This document shows, piece by piece, positions 43,995 through 52,534 of a stretch of 64,000 bases of DNA. The number at the start of each line of letters is the position of its first letter. Position 1 is the first letter of the stretch. The notes below the pieces were generated by a model. The model was not told the DNA's origin. It did no database searches and was given only the letters and a program-made list of their open reading frames with translations. A program made the position numbers and the translations under genes. Source of the DNA: Mesorhizobium sp. SOD10 (GTDB lineage: Bacteria > Pseudomonadota > Alphaproteobacteria > Rhizobiales > Rhizobiaceae); the NCBI GenBank assembly GCA_000824805.1, contig CCNA01000001.1, forward strand, positions 537,838 to 601,837. The letters are read 5' to 3'.

Positions 43995-45242
43995 ATGACC
44001 GAGAGTTCCCAATCTTCTGAAACCTATTCCCCGACCCAGTTTCTTTTCCCCACTGACGCACAGTTCTGGTTCGAAACGGTTCGCATGTTCGGCGCCGACG
44101 AATATGGTGCCGCTTCTTTTGGCGAAGTGCTGGCAACCAGCGCTCGAATAAGGGCGGGAGATTATGAGAGCTGGTACGAGCAGTGGAATGGCATCGCTGA
44201 TCGTATTGCGCTCGAAGCCGACGGACAGCTCCGGCGAAGCCACCGCGTCAGTGCCCGCGACAGCTATCTTCGCGCATGCAGCTACTACCGGTCCTCGGAA
44301 TTCTTCCTGCACGCAAATCCGAAGGACCCGCGTGTTATTAGGGCATATGAATGTTCGGTCGCTTGTTACAAAGCCGCCGCCGCATTGTATGAAGTTCCTA
44401 TCGAGCCTGTTGAAATTCCCTACGAGAAAACGACCCTTCCTGGTTATTTTCATCGGGTCGACAGTAAGATTCGCCCGCTGCTCATCCTTCATACTGGCTT
44501 TGACGGTTCAGCCGAGGAGAAGCATTGGAGCGGTGCGCGTGCGGCGGTCGAGCGCGGCTACCACGTTCTTTGCTTTGATGGACCGGGACAATCCGGGCCG
44601 CTGCACCGGGAAGGCCTGACTTTTCGGCCGGACTGGGAGAAGGTCCTAACGCCCGTGGTCGACTTTGTGCTGGGTCTGCCCGGCGTTGACCCAAAGCGAA
44701 TCGCCCTCCGAGGCGACAGCATGGGAGGGTATCTCGCGCCCCGTGCTGCCGCTTTCGAGCATCGTATCGCAGCCCTAATCGCGAATGACGGCGTGTACGA
44801 CTACGCCGCGCCTTACTTCGCGGGCCTGCCTGAGGCGCAGCGCAATGCTGCGCTCGGCGCGCTGAAATCGGGAGCATCTTCGCGCGTCGATGAGGTCCTG
44901 CAGATAGCCATGGAGAAGTCTCCCGTGGCTCGTTGGTCGATCACGCATGGCATGTGGTGCTTCGGTGCATCCAGCCCAAGTGAGTACCTTCACAAGGCGC
45001 TCGCCTTCACGCTGGATGGTGGTATTGCCGAGCGGATCCGTTGTCCGACCCTGGTATGCGATGCGGAAGGGGATCTCTTTTTCAAGGGGCAACCGGAACA
45101 GCTCTACCAGCATTTGACCTGCGACAAGATGCTGATGAGCTTCAGTATTCATGACGGTGCTGGCGCTCATTGTGAGGCCGGTGCAGGTCGCTTCTCGAAT
45201 GCACGCATGTACGACTGGCTGGACGAAACGCTCGGTCTATAG
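43995..45242 (+). CDS. Alpha/beta hydrolase, FrsA/DHPON-hydrolase-like
   Basis: 415 residues from ATG 43995, preceded by AAAGGAGCG. An N-terminal helical domain of about 150 residues precedes the hydrolase fold, as in 2,6-dihydroxypseudooxynicotine hydrolase and FrsA-like proteins. The nucleophile is the serine of RGDSMGGYLAPR; PLLILHTGFDGSAEE gives the oxyanion loop; LVCDAEGDLFFKG and DGAGAHCEAGAG carry the acid and base. C-C bond hydrolysis is therefore possible as well as ester cleavage. It is separated by 60 bp from the Tat gene on the same strand and ends the accessory run. Confidence 0.82.
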   Translation: MTESSQSSETYSPTQFLFPTDAQFWFETVRMFGADEYGAASFGEVLATSARIRAGDYESWYEQWNGIADRIALEADGQLRRSHRVSARDSYLRACSYYRSSEFFLHANPKDPRVIRAYECSVACYKAAAALYEVPIEPVEIPYEKTTLPGYFHRVDSKIRPLLILHTGFDGSAEEKHWSGARAAVERGYHVLCFDGPGQSGPLHREGLTFRPDWEKVLTPVVDFVLGLPGVDPKRIALRGDSMGGYLAPRAAAFEHRIAALIANDGVYDYAAPYFAGLPEAQRNAALGALKSGASSRVDEVLQIAMEKSPVARWSITHGMWCFGASSPSEYLHKALAFTLDGGIAERIRCPTLVCDAEGDLFFKGQPEQLYQHLTCDKMLMSFSIHDGAGAHCEAGAGRFSNARMYDWLDETLGL

Positions 45243-45260
45243 CACGTCCTTGCTCGGCGC

Positions 45261-45276
45261 CTCCTGACCGCAGGAG
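45261..45276. terminator. Possible bidirectional terminator hairpin
   Basis: CTCCTG, loop ACCG, CAGGAG lies between the convergent hydrolase gene and DUF4239 pseudogene. The stem is short and no T-run follows on either strand. Confidence 0.3.
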
Positions 45277-45291
45277 ACGCTGGCGTGTTAG

Positions 45292-46089
45292 TCAGCGCAA
45301 CATGTCGGCGAGTGCAAGGCGCATCGAGGTACTTGGGATTCCAAAAATGCCGCCATACGGCAGGTCGAGGTCGAGAATCACGAACATCACGCTCGCGACA
45401 GAGACAACGGCGATTGCCATGACGAAGATCGACAGTGAGTTTCGCGGGGCCTGGAGGCCAAAACTCAGGAACATCAATGTCAGCCAAAACGTCAGTACGC
45501 CAGCAAATGGCTCGGAAACCGTTCCCCGGGCATCTTCGATAACAGCCCAACGCGAAGCCGTGACGTTGGAGAAAATCTCCTTGCACCGAATTGCGACCGA
45601 CTGATGTAACGAATCCTGCGGTTGCAATGCCGCTAGCGAAAGCCCGATTCCGCGCATAATCCCGGTGAGCGTTGAAGCCTCGCCGACTAGCGGAAAGTTG
45701 GACGTGTCGGGATACGCAACTCCTTCCGGCCTGGGCTCTTGGGGTCAGGTGCTGGCAATGACCGCGGCTGTGTAGCCATGCAGCTGTTGGCGTTGTTCGG
45801 CAAGCTCGGAGCCGTAGTCTTTCATGCAGCCGTCGAGTTGCGTGAGAGCTGCGGCGTAATTGTTTCGGTCACGATAGGCCGAATTGTAGGAGCTGGTTTC
45901 CGAGGCCAAAAGCAAGCTCATGACGAGAGCGGCAAAGGTGACCAAGAGCGCTGTCACGTTGCGCAAGAAATCGACTGATTCGCTGCTGCGATGCGGCGCC
46001 GGAAGCCTCACTCGCAAGAAAGCGCCCACCACTGCGCTGGCAACCAGCACGGCAAGCAATAGTGATGTCCAGAGGATTTCTCGGCTCAT
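45292..46089 (-). pseudogene. DUF4239 membrane protein gene interrupted by one in-frame TGA
   Basis: A continuous frame from ATG 46089 to 45292 would encode about 265 residues but has TGA at 45745-45747. The upstream part has both N-terminal helices (WTSLLLAVLVASAVVGAFL and VTALLVTFAALVMSLLLA) and the downstream part, with no frameshift, has the C-terminal pair (AGVLTFWLTLMFLSFGL, FVMAIAVVSVASVMFVIL). The intact homologue is at 32859-33620. A single C-to-T or G-to-A change explains the break, so this is a very recent pseudogene, a readthrough gene or a sequencing error. Confidence 0.8.
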
Positions 46090-46370
46090 GGCAACCAATT
46101 GAACTTAAACACGACCGGGTTGACTGAATTGCCCACAGATGACCAGGCTAGGTGTTCAGCATGGCTCCAATTCTGGCTCAATGTCGAGAACTTCTCACCC
46201 GTGTAGTACAAGATCTCTTCTGAGCAGCACAAACAGAAGATTGGGAACTTAGTCTCGCCCCCTGACTGGCAATAGGGGTGAATGGACAGGATCACATATC
46301 GATCGGTGCCGGTCTTCTGGGGACAGTTCGGAGCCTCGCAAGCCCGCTTCTGGGTTGTGTTGCAACGCCC

Positions 46371-46961
46371 TTAAAGCTCGATGCCGGGTATCTGCAGGCA
46401 GACATAGCGCCAGCAGATCCTGCGCGCGCGCTCAAGATCCTCTTCTTCATACTCACCGGCATTCTGCCAGAAGAAGCCGTCGATGAGGGCCGCGATGCCA
46501 TCGACGATATCGTCGACCTGGTCCGCCGGGACCAGTCGCCTGACGGCATAGCGGATATTGGAAACGAAGCGCGCGCCGGTCAGGTGGTAAAGGTGCTTGA
46601 TGCGCGGTTCGGTCTGCGCGGCGATCATGAATTGCATCCACATCGCTGCGCGCTTGGGCGTTCCGAGATGCTGCGGCGCGAACGATCCGTCGACGATGGC
46701 TCTCAAGCGCTGCGCGGGCGTCGGATCGGCAGGCGCCAAGCGCATGATGTCCTGGCGAAACAGGTTCGACAGGCTGCGCATGGCGAGCGCAATGAGCTCT
46801 TCCTTGCTCTCGAAATAGTGGTTGACCAGCCCTGCCGACATGCCGGCGCGCCGCGCGATAACGGCCATCGTGGCCCCGGGCATGCCTTCCTCGGCAATGA
46901 CGGCGATCGCGGCGTCCATCAACTCATCCCGCCGCATCGCCTTGATGGATCGTTTCGCCAT
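46371..46961 (-). CDS. TetR family regulator (BetI-like)
   Basis: 196 residues. The HTH spans about residues 10-55 with MAVIARRAGMSAGLVNHYFESKEEL, strongly BetI-like. The C-terminal domain begins at LFRQDIMRLAPADPTPAQRL and includes RAAMWMQFMIAAQTEP. It is divergent from the CocE/NonD hydrolase and dipeptide-type importer genes, and the nearly perfect palindrome at 46979-47006 stands between the two starts. It is therefore the probable local repressor of both its own gene and the hydrolase-transporter operon. Confidence 0.9.
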   Translation of the reverse strand: MAKRSIKAMRRDELMDAAIAVIAEEGMPGATMAVIARRAGMSAGLVNHYFESKEELIALAMRSLSNLFRQDIMRLAPADPTPAQRLRAIVDGSFAPQHLGTPKRAAMWMQFMIAAQTEPRIKHLYHLTGARFVSNIRYAVRRLVPADQVDDIVDGIAALIDGFFWQNAGEYEEEDLERARRICWRYVCLQIPGIEL

Positions 46962-46978
46962 TGCATTCCCTCTGCGTT

Positions 46979-47006
46979 AATATATTGATTGGCCATTCAA
47001 TATATT
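46979..47006. promoter_or_regulatory. 28-bp nearly perfect palindrome, probable TetR operator
   Basis: The arms AATATATTGATTGG and CCATTCAATATATT are complementary at 13 of 14 positions; only 46989/46996 fail to pair. The centre is GGCC. It begins 18 bp from the TetR start and ends 31 bp before the hydrolase start, so binding would overlap both promoters. Its A/T-rich arms contrast with the surrounding GC-rich DNA. Confidence 0.7.
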
Positions 47007-47037
47007 ATATCGTCATTTAATCCAAGTCGGAGTCCTC

Positions 47038-49062
47038 ATGCCCAGCGTCGCCGTTTCCGGGGTCAGAACAGTCGAAACCCATTGGATCCCGCTAAGCGAC
47101 GGCCGCATGTTGGCCGCCCGCCTGTTCCTGCCGGAAGACGCCGAGGAAAATCCCGTCCCGGTGATCCTCGAGTACATACCGTATCGTCGTCGCGACGGCA
47201 CGCGGATCGGCGACGAGGAGATGCATCTCTTCTTTGCCGGCAACGGTTATGCCGGCGCCCGCGTCGACATCGCCGGCATGGGCGATTCCGACGGCCTGCT
47301 GGAAGACGAATATGTCAGGCGCGAGCAGGACGATGCGTTGGAGATCCTCGACAATCTCTGCTCCCAGCCGTGGTGCAGCGGCGTTGCCGGCATGATCGGC
47401 AACAGCTGGGGCGGCTTCAGCGGCTTGCAGGTCGCTGCGCGCCGTCCGCCGCAGCTGAAAGCGATCGTCACATCCTGCTCCACCGACGACCGTTACGCCT
47501 GCGATGCCCACTACAATGGCGGCTTGCTGATCAACGACAATTTCGGCTGGGGCGGGGCGTTGTTCGGCTATTCGGCGCTGCCGCCGGACCCCGCTGTCGT
47601 CGGCGAGGAACGCTGGCGCGAAATGTGGAAGACCAGGCTGGAACATCACAAGAACCACGCGGCCGAATGGCTGAAGCATCAGCGTCGCGACGCGTTCTGG
47701 AAACAGGGTTCGGTCTGCGAGGATTTTTCCGCCATCGAATGCGCCGTGCTGGCGGTTGGCGGCTATCTCGACGGCTACACTCAGACGATCTTCAGCCTGG
47801 TCGAAAATCTCAAGGCGCCGGTCAAGGGCCTGTGCGGTCCCTGGGGCCACAAGGAGCCGAATTATGGAGTTCCCGGCCCTGCCGTCGGTTATCTCCAGGA
47901 ATGCATCCGCTGGTACGATCATTGGCTGAAGGGCATCGACAACGGTGTCGACAGCGATCCCGACATGCGGCTCTACCTGATGGACTATGCCAGGCCGCAT
48001 TCGCATATGGATTTCAGGCCGGGGCGATGGCTGGGACTGCCGCAATGGCCGGCAAAACAGGTCGGCGTCAGAACTCTCTGGCTGAACGGCGACGGCAAGC
48101 TTGGGGAGGTGCCGGACGCCGGCGACATCAAGCCCGTCATCTCGTCGCCGCTGACGACAGGCGTTCAGGGGCAGGAATGGTGCCCTTACGGCCAGGGCCG
48201 CATCTCCGCAGAGGGAGCGCGTGACCAGCGCGCCGACGACGGCGGCTCGCTCTGCTTCGACAGCGCCGTCATGAAGGCCGACCTGCCGCTGACCGGCATC
48301 TCGAAGATCAGGCTGCGTGTTGCCGCCGACAAGCCGCAGGCGCAGGTCTGCGTCCGGCTAACCGATCTGGCACCGGACGGGACCTCGGCCTTCATCACTT
48401 TCGCATTGCTCAACCTCACGCATCGCGAAAGCCACGAATTCCCGGTGCCGCTGACACCAGGTCGCTTCGAGGAGGTCGAATTGTCCCTCAAGCCGGTGGC
48501 GCAGGTCATTCCCGCCGGTCACAGGCTGCGCGTCGCGATCTCTTCGTCCTATTGGCCGATGGCATGGCCGTCGCCGGAGCGCACGATGCTGACCTTCGAT
48601 CCGTCGGGCTGCCGGCTCGATCTGGCGGTGCTGGCCAGCGAGGAAGGATTGGTCCCGGTTACCTTCGAAGAGCCGCTTTGGGCAGAATCCGGGCGGGTGA
48701 CGGTCAAGGAGCCGGCGCGCCAACTGCGCTCGCTGATCACCGACCTGCCGACCGAACGCACCGAGCTGACCGCGATGTCGGATGACGGGCGTTTCATCCT
48801 GGAGGAAACGGGCACCGAGATCACATCCTGGCGCCGCAAGGTGTACGGTATCACCGGCGACGATCCGGCGAGCTGCGCCACCACAGTGACCTGCCATGAG
48901 GAATTCACCCGGCCGGACTGGAACGCACGCGTCGACTGCGAAATCAGCTTCAGCTGCGACCGCGACAATTTCTACGCGCGCGGCTGGGTCAAGGCCTACG
49001 AACGGGGAGCGATCTTCGCCGAACGAAACTATGACGAGGTCATTCCGCGCGACTGCATGTGA
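47038..49062 (+). CDS. CocE/NonD family hydrolase
   Basis: 674 residues. The first 300 residues are the alpha/beta hydrolase of the X-Pro dipeptidyl-peptidase S15 family: PVPVILEYIPYRRRDGT, GYAGARVDIAGMGDSDG and the nucleophile GNSWGGFSGLQ; GPWGHKEPNYGVPGP holds the catalytic histidine. The C-terminal jelly-roll domain begins near residue 380. CocE-type enzymes cleave esters or amides such as cocaine, glutaryl-7-ACA or N-acyl peptides. No signal peptide is seen, so it is cytoplasmic, acting on a solute taken up by the importer encoded directly behind it. Confidence 0.9.
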   Translation: MPSVAVSGVRTVETHWIPLSDGRMLAARLFLPEDAEENPVPVILEYIPYRRRDGTRIGDEEMHLFFAGNGYAGARVDIAGMGDSDGLLEDEYVRREQDDALEILDNLCSQPWCSGVAGMIGNSWGGFSGLQVAARRPPQLKAIVTSCSTDDRYACDAHYNGGLLINDNFGWGGALFGYSALPPDPAVVGEERWREMWKTRLEHHKNHAAEWLKHQRRDAFWKQGSVCEDFSAIECAVLAVGGYLDGYTQTIFSLVENLKAPVKGLCGPWGHKEPNYGVPGPAVGYLQECIRWYDHWLKGIDNGVDSDPDMRLYLMDYARPHSHMDFRPGRWLGLPQWPAKQVGVRTLWLNGDGKLGEVPDAGDIKPVISSPLTTGVQGQEWCPYGQGRISAEGARDQRADDGGSLCFDSAVMKADLPLTGISKIRLRVAADKPQAQVCVRLTDLAPDGTSAFITFALLNLTHRESHEFPVPLTPGRFEEVELSLKPVAQVIPAGHRLRVAISSSYWPMAWPSPERTMLTFDPSGCRLDLAVLASEEGLVPVTFEEPLWAESGRVTVKEPARQLRSLITDLPTERTELTAMSDDGRFILEETGTEITSWRRKVYGITGDDPASCATTVTCHEEFTRPDWNARVDCEISFSCDRDNFYARGWVKAYERGAIFAERNYDEVIPRDCM

Positions 49063-49096
49063 TCGATCAGGCACATAACCAACAAAGGGGAATAGA

Positions 49097-50638
49097 ATGC
49101 GCATGAAACTCGACCGTAGAACCTTTCTGGCGGGCTCATCGGCATTGGCGATCCTGCCTTATGCACGCTTCGCCTTCGCCGCCGCCAGAACCAATCCGAT
49201 CATCGCGCTTGATACGGACATCGCCAATCTCGATCCGGGCAACCGCGTCGGCACCACCGAGGGCAACATCATCCGTTCCGTCTGCCAGACGCTGGTCCGT
49301 TTCGAGCCGGGCAAGCTCACTTGGACGAATGACGCGGCCAAGGAGATCAAGCAGATTTCCGAGACCGAGTTCGATTTCGAGCTCAATCCCGGGCAGATGT
49401 TCACAGGCGGCTATGGCGAAATGACCGCCGAGGACGTCAAATTCTCCTTCGACCGCTACATCAACGGCGACAGGAACGGCAAGAAGCTGACCTATGCCGA
49501 TGACATGGAAGCTCTGAAGTCGGTGGAGGTCACCGGCAAATACACCGGCAAGCTCATCCTCAAGCATCCTTCGGCGGCGCTGTGGCTGATCGGCATCTGC
49601 GACGCCTCGGGTGCGATCCTGTCCAAGAAGGCGACCGAAGAGCTCGGCGACAAGATCGCCACGACGCTGATCGGCTCCGGTCCGATGGTGCTCAAGGAAT
49701 GGCGGCCGAAGGAACAATTCGTGCTTGCCGCGAACCCCGACTACAAGGGTCCTTACAAGGCGCATTTCGAGGAGATCACCGGCAAAATCATCCCCGAGCA
49801 CAAGACGGCGTTCCTGTCCTACCAAGCCAAGGAACTCGACTTCACGGCTTTCGATGCCGACCAGCTCGACACCGCCAAAGGGTTGCCGGACACCAAGGTC
49901 ATCGATATCCCCGGCATCGACTACACCTGGATCGGCATCAACGTCGAAAAGGGCGATCTGGCCGACCTCAAGGTGCGCCAGGCGATCCGTTGGGCGATCG
50001 ATGTCGACGCTATCATCCAGGGCGCCTATTCCGGCGCCACCTCGCGCGCCAAGACGCTGCTGGCGCCTGGCCTGCTCGGTAATTGGGCCGACGCGCCGCT
50101 TTACAATCGCGACGTCGCGAAGGCCCAGCAATTGCTGAGCGAGGCGGGCAAGTCGAATCTGACCTTCAGTTTCACTTGCCTCAACGACGCTACGTCGTTG
50201 GCCGTCGCCCAGATTGTCCAGGCCAATCTTGCCGAGGTCGGTATCACCATCAACATCAACGCCATGGATTCCGGCGCCTACTGGGCGCTCGGGGCCGACA
50301 ATGCCAGCAAGGACCTCGAGCTGACGCTCATTCCCTATACGTCCAAATTCGACCCGAGCTTCCAGACGCAGTGGTTCCTCGCCAGCCAGATCGGCCTGTG
50401 GAACTGGCAGCGCTGGAACAGCCCTGAATTTGACAAGCTGCATCAGGAAGGGCTGGAGGAACTGGATAAGGCCAAGCGTGAGGAAATCTACATCAAGATG
50501 CAAAAGCTCCTCGATGAATCGGCCTCGTGCATCTGGATCACGCATGGCCGCAATTTCTTCGTCGATGCGACCTGGCTGAAGCCGATGTTCCTGCCCAACG
50601 GAAAGGACTGGCAGTTCGAATTCTTCGACAAGGCGTGA
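49097..50638 (+). CDS. ABC transporter substrate-binding protein, peptide family (SBP_bac_5)
   Basis: 513 residues with a twin-arginine signal (LDRRTFLAGSSALAILPYARFAFAAA). The family segment MTAEDVKFSFDRYINGD appears near residue 112 and LKVRQAIRWAIDVDAIIQGAYSG near residue 292. It follows the hydrolase by 34 bp with AAAGGGGAA upstream of the start. Like the binding protein at 1132-2694, it is Tat- rather than Sec-directed. Its cognate permeases and ATPases follow directly, so all parts of the importer are present. Ligand probably an ester- or amide-containing compound cleaved by the hydrolase. Confidence 0.92.
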   Translation: MRMKLDRRTFLAGSSALAILPYARFAFAAARTNPIIALDTDIANLDPGNRVGTTEGNIIRSVCQTLVRFEPGKLTWTNDAAKEIKQISETEFDFELNPGQMFTGGYGEMTAEDVKFSFDRYINGDRNGKKLTYADDMEALKSVEVTGKYTGKLILKHPSAALWLIGICDASGAILSKKATEELGDKIATTLIGSGPMVLKEWRPKEQFVLAANPDYKGPYKAHFEEITGKIIPEHKTAFLSYQAKELDFTAFDADQLDTAKGLPDTKVIDIPGIDYTWIGINVEKGDLADLKVRQAIRWAIDVDAIIQGAYSGATSRAKTLLAPGLLGNWADAPLYNRDVAKAQQLLSEAGKSNLTFSFTCLNDATSLAVAQIVQANLAEVGITININAMDSGAYWALGADNASKDLELTLIPYTSKFDPSFQTQWFLASQIGLWNWQRWNSPEFDKLHQEGLEELDKAKREEIYIKMQKLLDESASCIWITHGRNFFVDATWLKPMFLPNGKDWQFEFFDKA

Positions 50639-50640
50639 AG

Positions 50641-50688
50641 GCAATTCCAGGAGGTGCCTTCGCCGTGGCCTTCCGTCCGGAATTCCGT
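50641..50688. repeat. Dispersed palindromic intergenic repeat, copy in transporter operon
   Basis: GCAATTCCAGGA (50641-50652) and CGTCCGGAATTCCGTC (50673-50688) frame a GC-rich middle with CCGTGGCC. It begins two bases after the binding protein stop and ends 41 bp before the permease start. The sequence is the diverged plus-oriented form of the 8256-8302 element. Located inside an operon, it could form a hairpin that lets the binding protein be expressed above the permeases. Confidence 0.55.
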
Positions 50689-50729
50689 CAGACAAGGAGA
50701 CCATCAGTGGACCTGGGAGGAGCAGCCGG

Positions 50730-51695
50730 ATGACCAGATCGCGGCGAACCGCCGTCTTCATCGCGACGCGGCTCGCTTCCGTGGTGCTGACCATCGTCGG
50801 CGCCACGCTGCTCCTGTTCCTGATGGTGCGCCTGGTGCCGGGCGACTTCGCTTCGGTGATGCTCGGCCCGCGCGCCACGCCGGAATTGCGCGCCCAGATC
50901 GTGCATGACATGGGTCTCGACCGCAGCTTGGTCGAACAGCTCTGGCTCTTCGTAGGCCGCGCGGCGACGGGCAATTTCGGCGAGGATGTCGTCTCGCACC
51001 GGCCGATCCTCGATCTGGTACTCGAGGTCGTCCCCAACACGCTGGCGCTGGCCTTTAGTGCACTGGCGCTGGCCCTTGTCGTCGGCATTCCGATCGGTGT
51101 CATCGCTGCGCTGAAGCCCGGCTCGTGGCTGGACAGCGGCCTGGCGCTGCTGTCGATTTCCTTCATCACCACGCCGACGCTGGTGGTTTCGGTCGTGCTC
51201 TTCCTCGTCTTCGCCATCGGCTTGCATTTGCTGCCGGTGGCAGGCGCCGGCAATCCAGGCGACATCGTCGACCGTCTGCAGCATCTCATCCTGCCAAGCG
51301 TGGCGCTGGCGCTGGGCTGGGTTGGTTATATTTCGCGGCTGGTGCGGGCAGCGCTGCTCGATTCTCTGGCCGAGCTTCATGTGCGCACGCTGCGCGCTTA
51401 TGGCGTTTCCGAATACCGCATCGTCGGCCTGTACGCGCTGAAGCTCGCACTGGTCCCGGTGGTGTCGATCCTGGGTATCGGCCTTGGCGACCTGATCGGC
51501 AGTTCCGTCGTGGTCGAGATCATCTTCGCGCGGCCGGGCATCGGCAGTCTGATCTTCAATTCGATCGCGCAGCGCAACTATCCGGTGGTGCAGGCCTGCG
51601 TCGTCTTCATCGTCGCCTTCTACATCCTCGCCAATCTCGTGGTCGACATGATCAACGCGCTGCTTGATCCCCGTATTGCCGCGGGGCGCGGATGA
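50730..51695 (+). CDS. Dipeptide-type ABC transporter permease (DppB-like)
   Basis: 321 residues from ATG 50730 with GGGAGGAGC upstream. Typical features: an N-terminal helix (FIATRLASVVLTIVGATLLLFLMVRLVPGDFA), several further helices, and the EAA loop ELHVRTLRAYGVSEYRIVGLYALKLA near residue 225. The C-terminus FARPGIGSLIFNSIAQRNYPVVQA is a DppB hallmark. The stop overlaps the DppC-like start by four bases. It would form the membrane channel with that subunit. Confidence 0.93.
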   Translation: MTRSRRTAVFIATRLASVVLTIVGATLLLFLMVRLVPGDFASVMLGPRATPELRAQIVHDMGLDRSLVEQLWLFVGRAATGNFGEDVVSHRPILDLVLEVVPNTLALAFSALALALVVGIPIGVIAALKPGSWLDSGLALLSISFITTPTLVVSVVLFLVFAIGLHLLPVAGAGNPGDIVDRLQHLILPSVALALGWVGYISRLVRAALLDSLAELHVRTLRAYGVSEYRIVGLYALKLALVPVVSILGIGLGDLIGSSVVVEIIFARPGIGSLIFNSIAQRNYPVVQACVVFIVAFYILANLVVDMINALLDPRIAAGRG

Positions 51696-52534
51696 ACGAG
51701 GCGATGTGGGCGCTGAAGCGCATCTGCTCGGAACGCGACGGCCGCCTCGGCCTCACCTTCACCATTGCTATCCTGGCGTTCGCGCTCTTGGGGCCCTTGG
51801 TCAGCCCGGACCCCAATGTCCTCGACATCAAGGCGCGTTTCGCCGCGCCCGGCCTGGCGCATCTGCTCGGCACCGACAATCTCGGCCGCGACCTCCTGGC
51901 GCGCACGTCCGTTGGCACGCGCTATGCGCTGACGCTCGCGGTGTTGATCGTCGTCATCTCGTCGGTGATCGGCTCGCTGATCGGCATTGTCGCCGGAATA
52001 GCCGGCGGTTGGGTCGACCGCGCCGTTACCGCGGTTTTCGATATCGTCAACGCCTTTCCGCCGCTGATCCTGGCCTTCGCGCTGATCGCGCTTTACGGCA
52101 AGGGCTCGGCCACCTTCGTGCTTCTGGTCACGGTCGTCTTCATCCCGCAATTCGGACGCATGGCCCGAGCACGGGCCCGGACCTTGCGCAATCTGAGCTT
52201 CATCGAGGCCGAGCGCATGCTGGCGGTGCATCCGGTGACGATCGTCGTCAGGCACTATCTGCCCAACGTCGCCGGTCCAATCATTGTTCTGGCCAGCATG
52301 AACCTTCCGGTGGTCATCGCCTTTGAGGCGTCCTTGTCCTTCCTCGGCTTTGGCGTACAGCCGCCGAAATCCTCGCTCGGCACGCTGATCAAGGACGGTT
52401 TTGTGTCGATCAACCAATCCTGGTGGCCGACCGTCACCGCAGCGCTGGTGCTGGCGGTCGCGACGCTCGGCGCCACCTTGCTTGGCGAGGCGTTGCGCCG
52501 TGTCATCGATCCCAAGTCGGCGGGGGCGCGCTGA
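51692..52534 (+). CDS. Dipeptide-type ABC transporter permease (DppC-like)
   Basis: 280 residues. The N-terminal GPLVSPDPNVLDI and HLLGTDNLGRDLLARTSVGTRYAL segments are characteristic of DppC/OppC. The EAA loop reads FIEAERMLAVHPVTIVVRHYLPNVA near residue 171, and the ending ASLSFLGFGVQPPKSSLGTLI is conserved in the family. It overlaps both neighbours (four bases upstream, one base with the ATPase start), so subunits are made in register. Confidence 0.93.
   Translation: MNEAMWALKRICSERDGRLGLTFTIAILAFALLGPLVSPDPNVLDIKARFAAPGLAHLLGTDNLGRDLLARTSVGTRYALTLAVLIVVISSVIGSLIGIVAGIAGGWVDRAVTAVFDIVNAFPPLILAFALIALYGKGSATFVLLVTVVFIPQFGRMARARARTLRNLSFIEAERMLAVHPVTIVVRHYLPNVAGPIIVLASMNLPVVIAFEASLSFLGFGVQPPKSSLGTLIKDGFVSINQSWWPTVTAALVLAVATLGATLLGEALRRVIDPKSAGAR

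Noticed and set aside
46340..46372. Sequence resembling an IS6-family terminal repeat (GGGTTGTGTTGCAACGCCC)
   Set aside because: Only one end is seen, no transposase or matching inverted end occurs nearby, and the resemblance is short.
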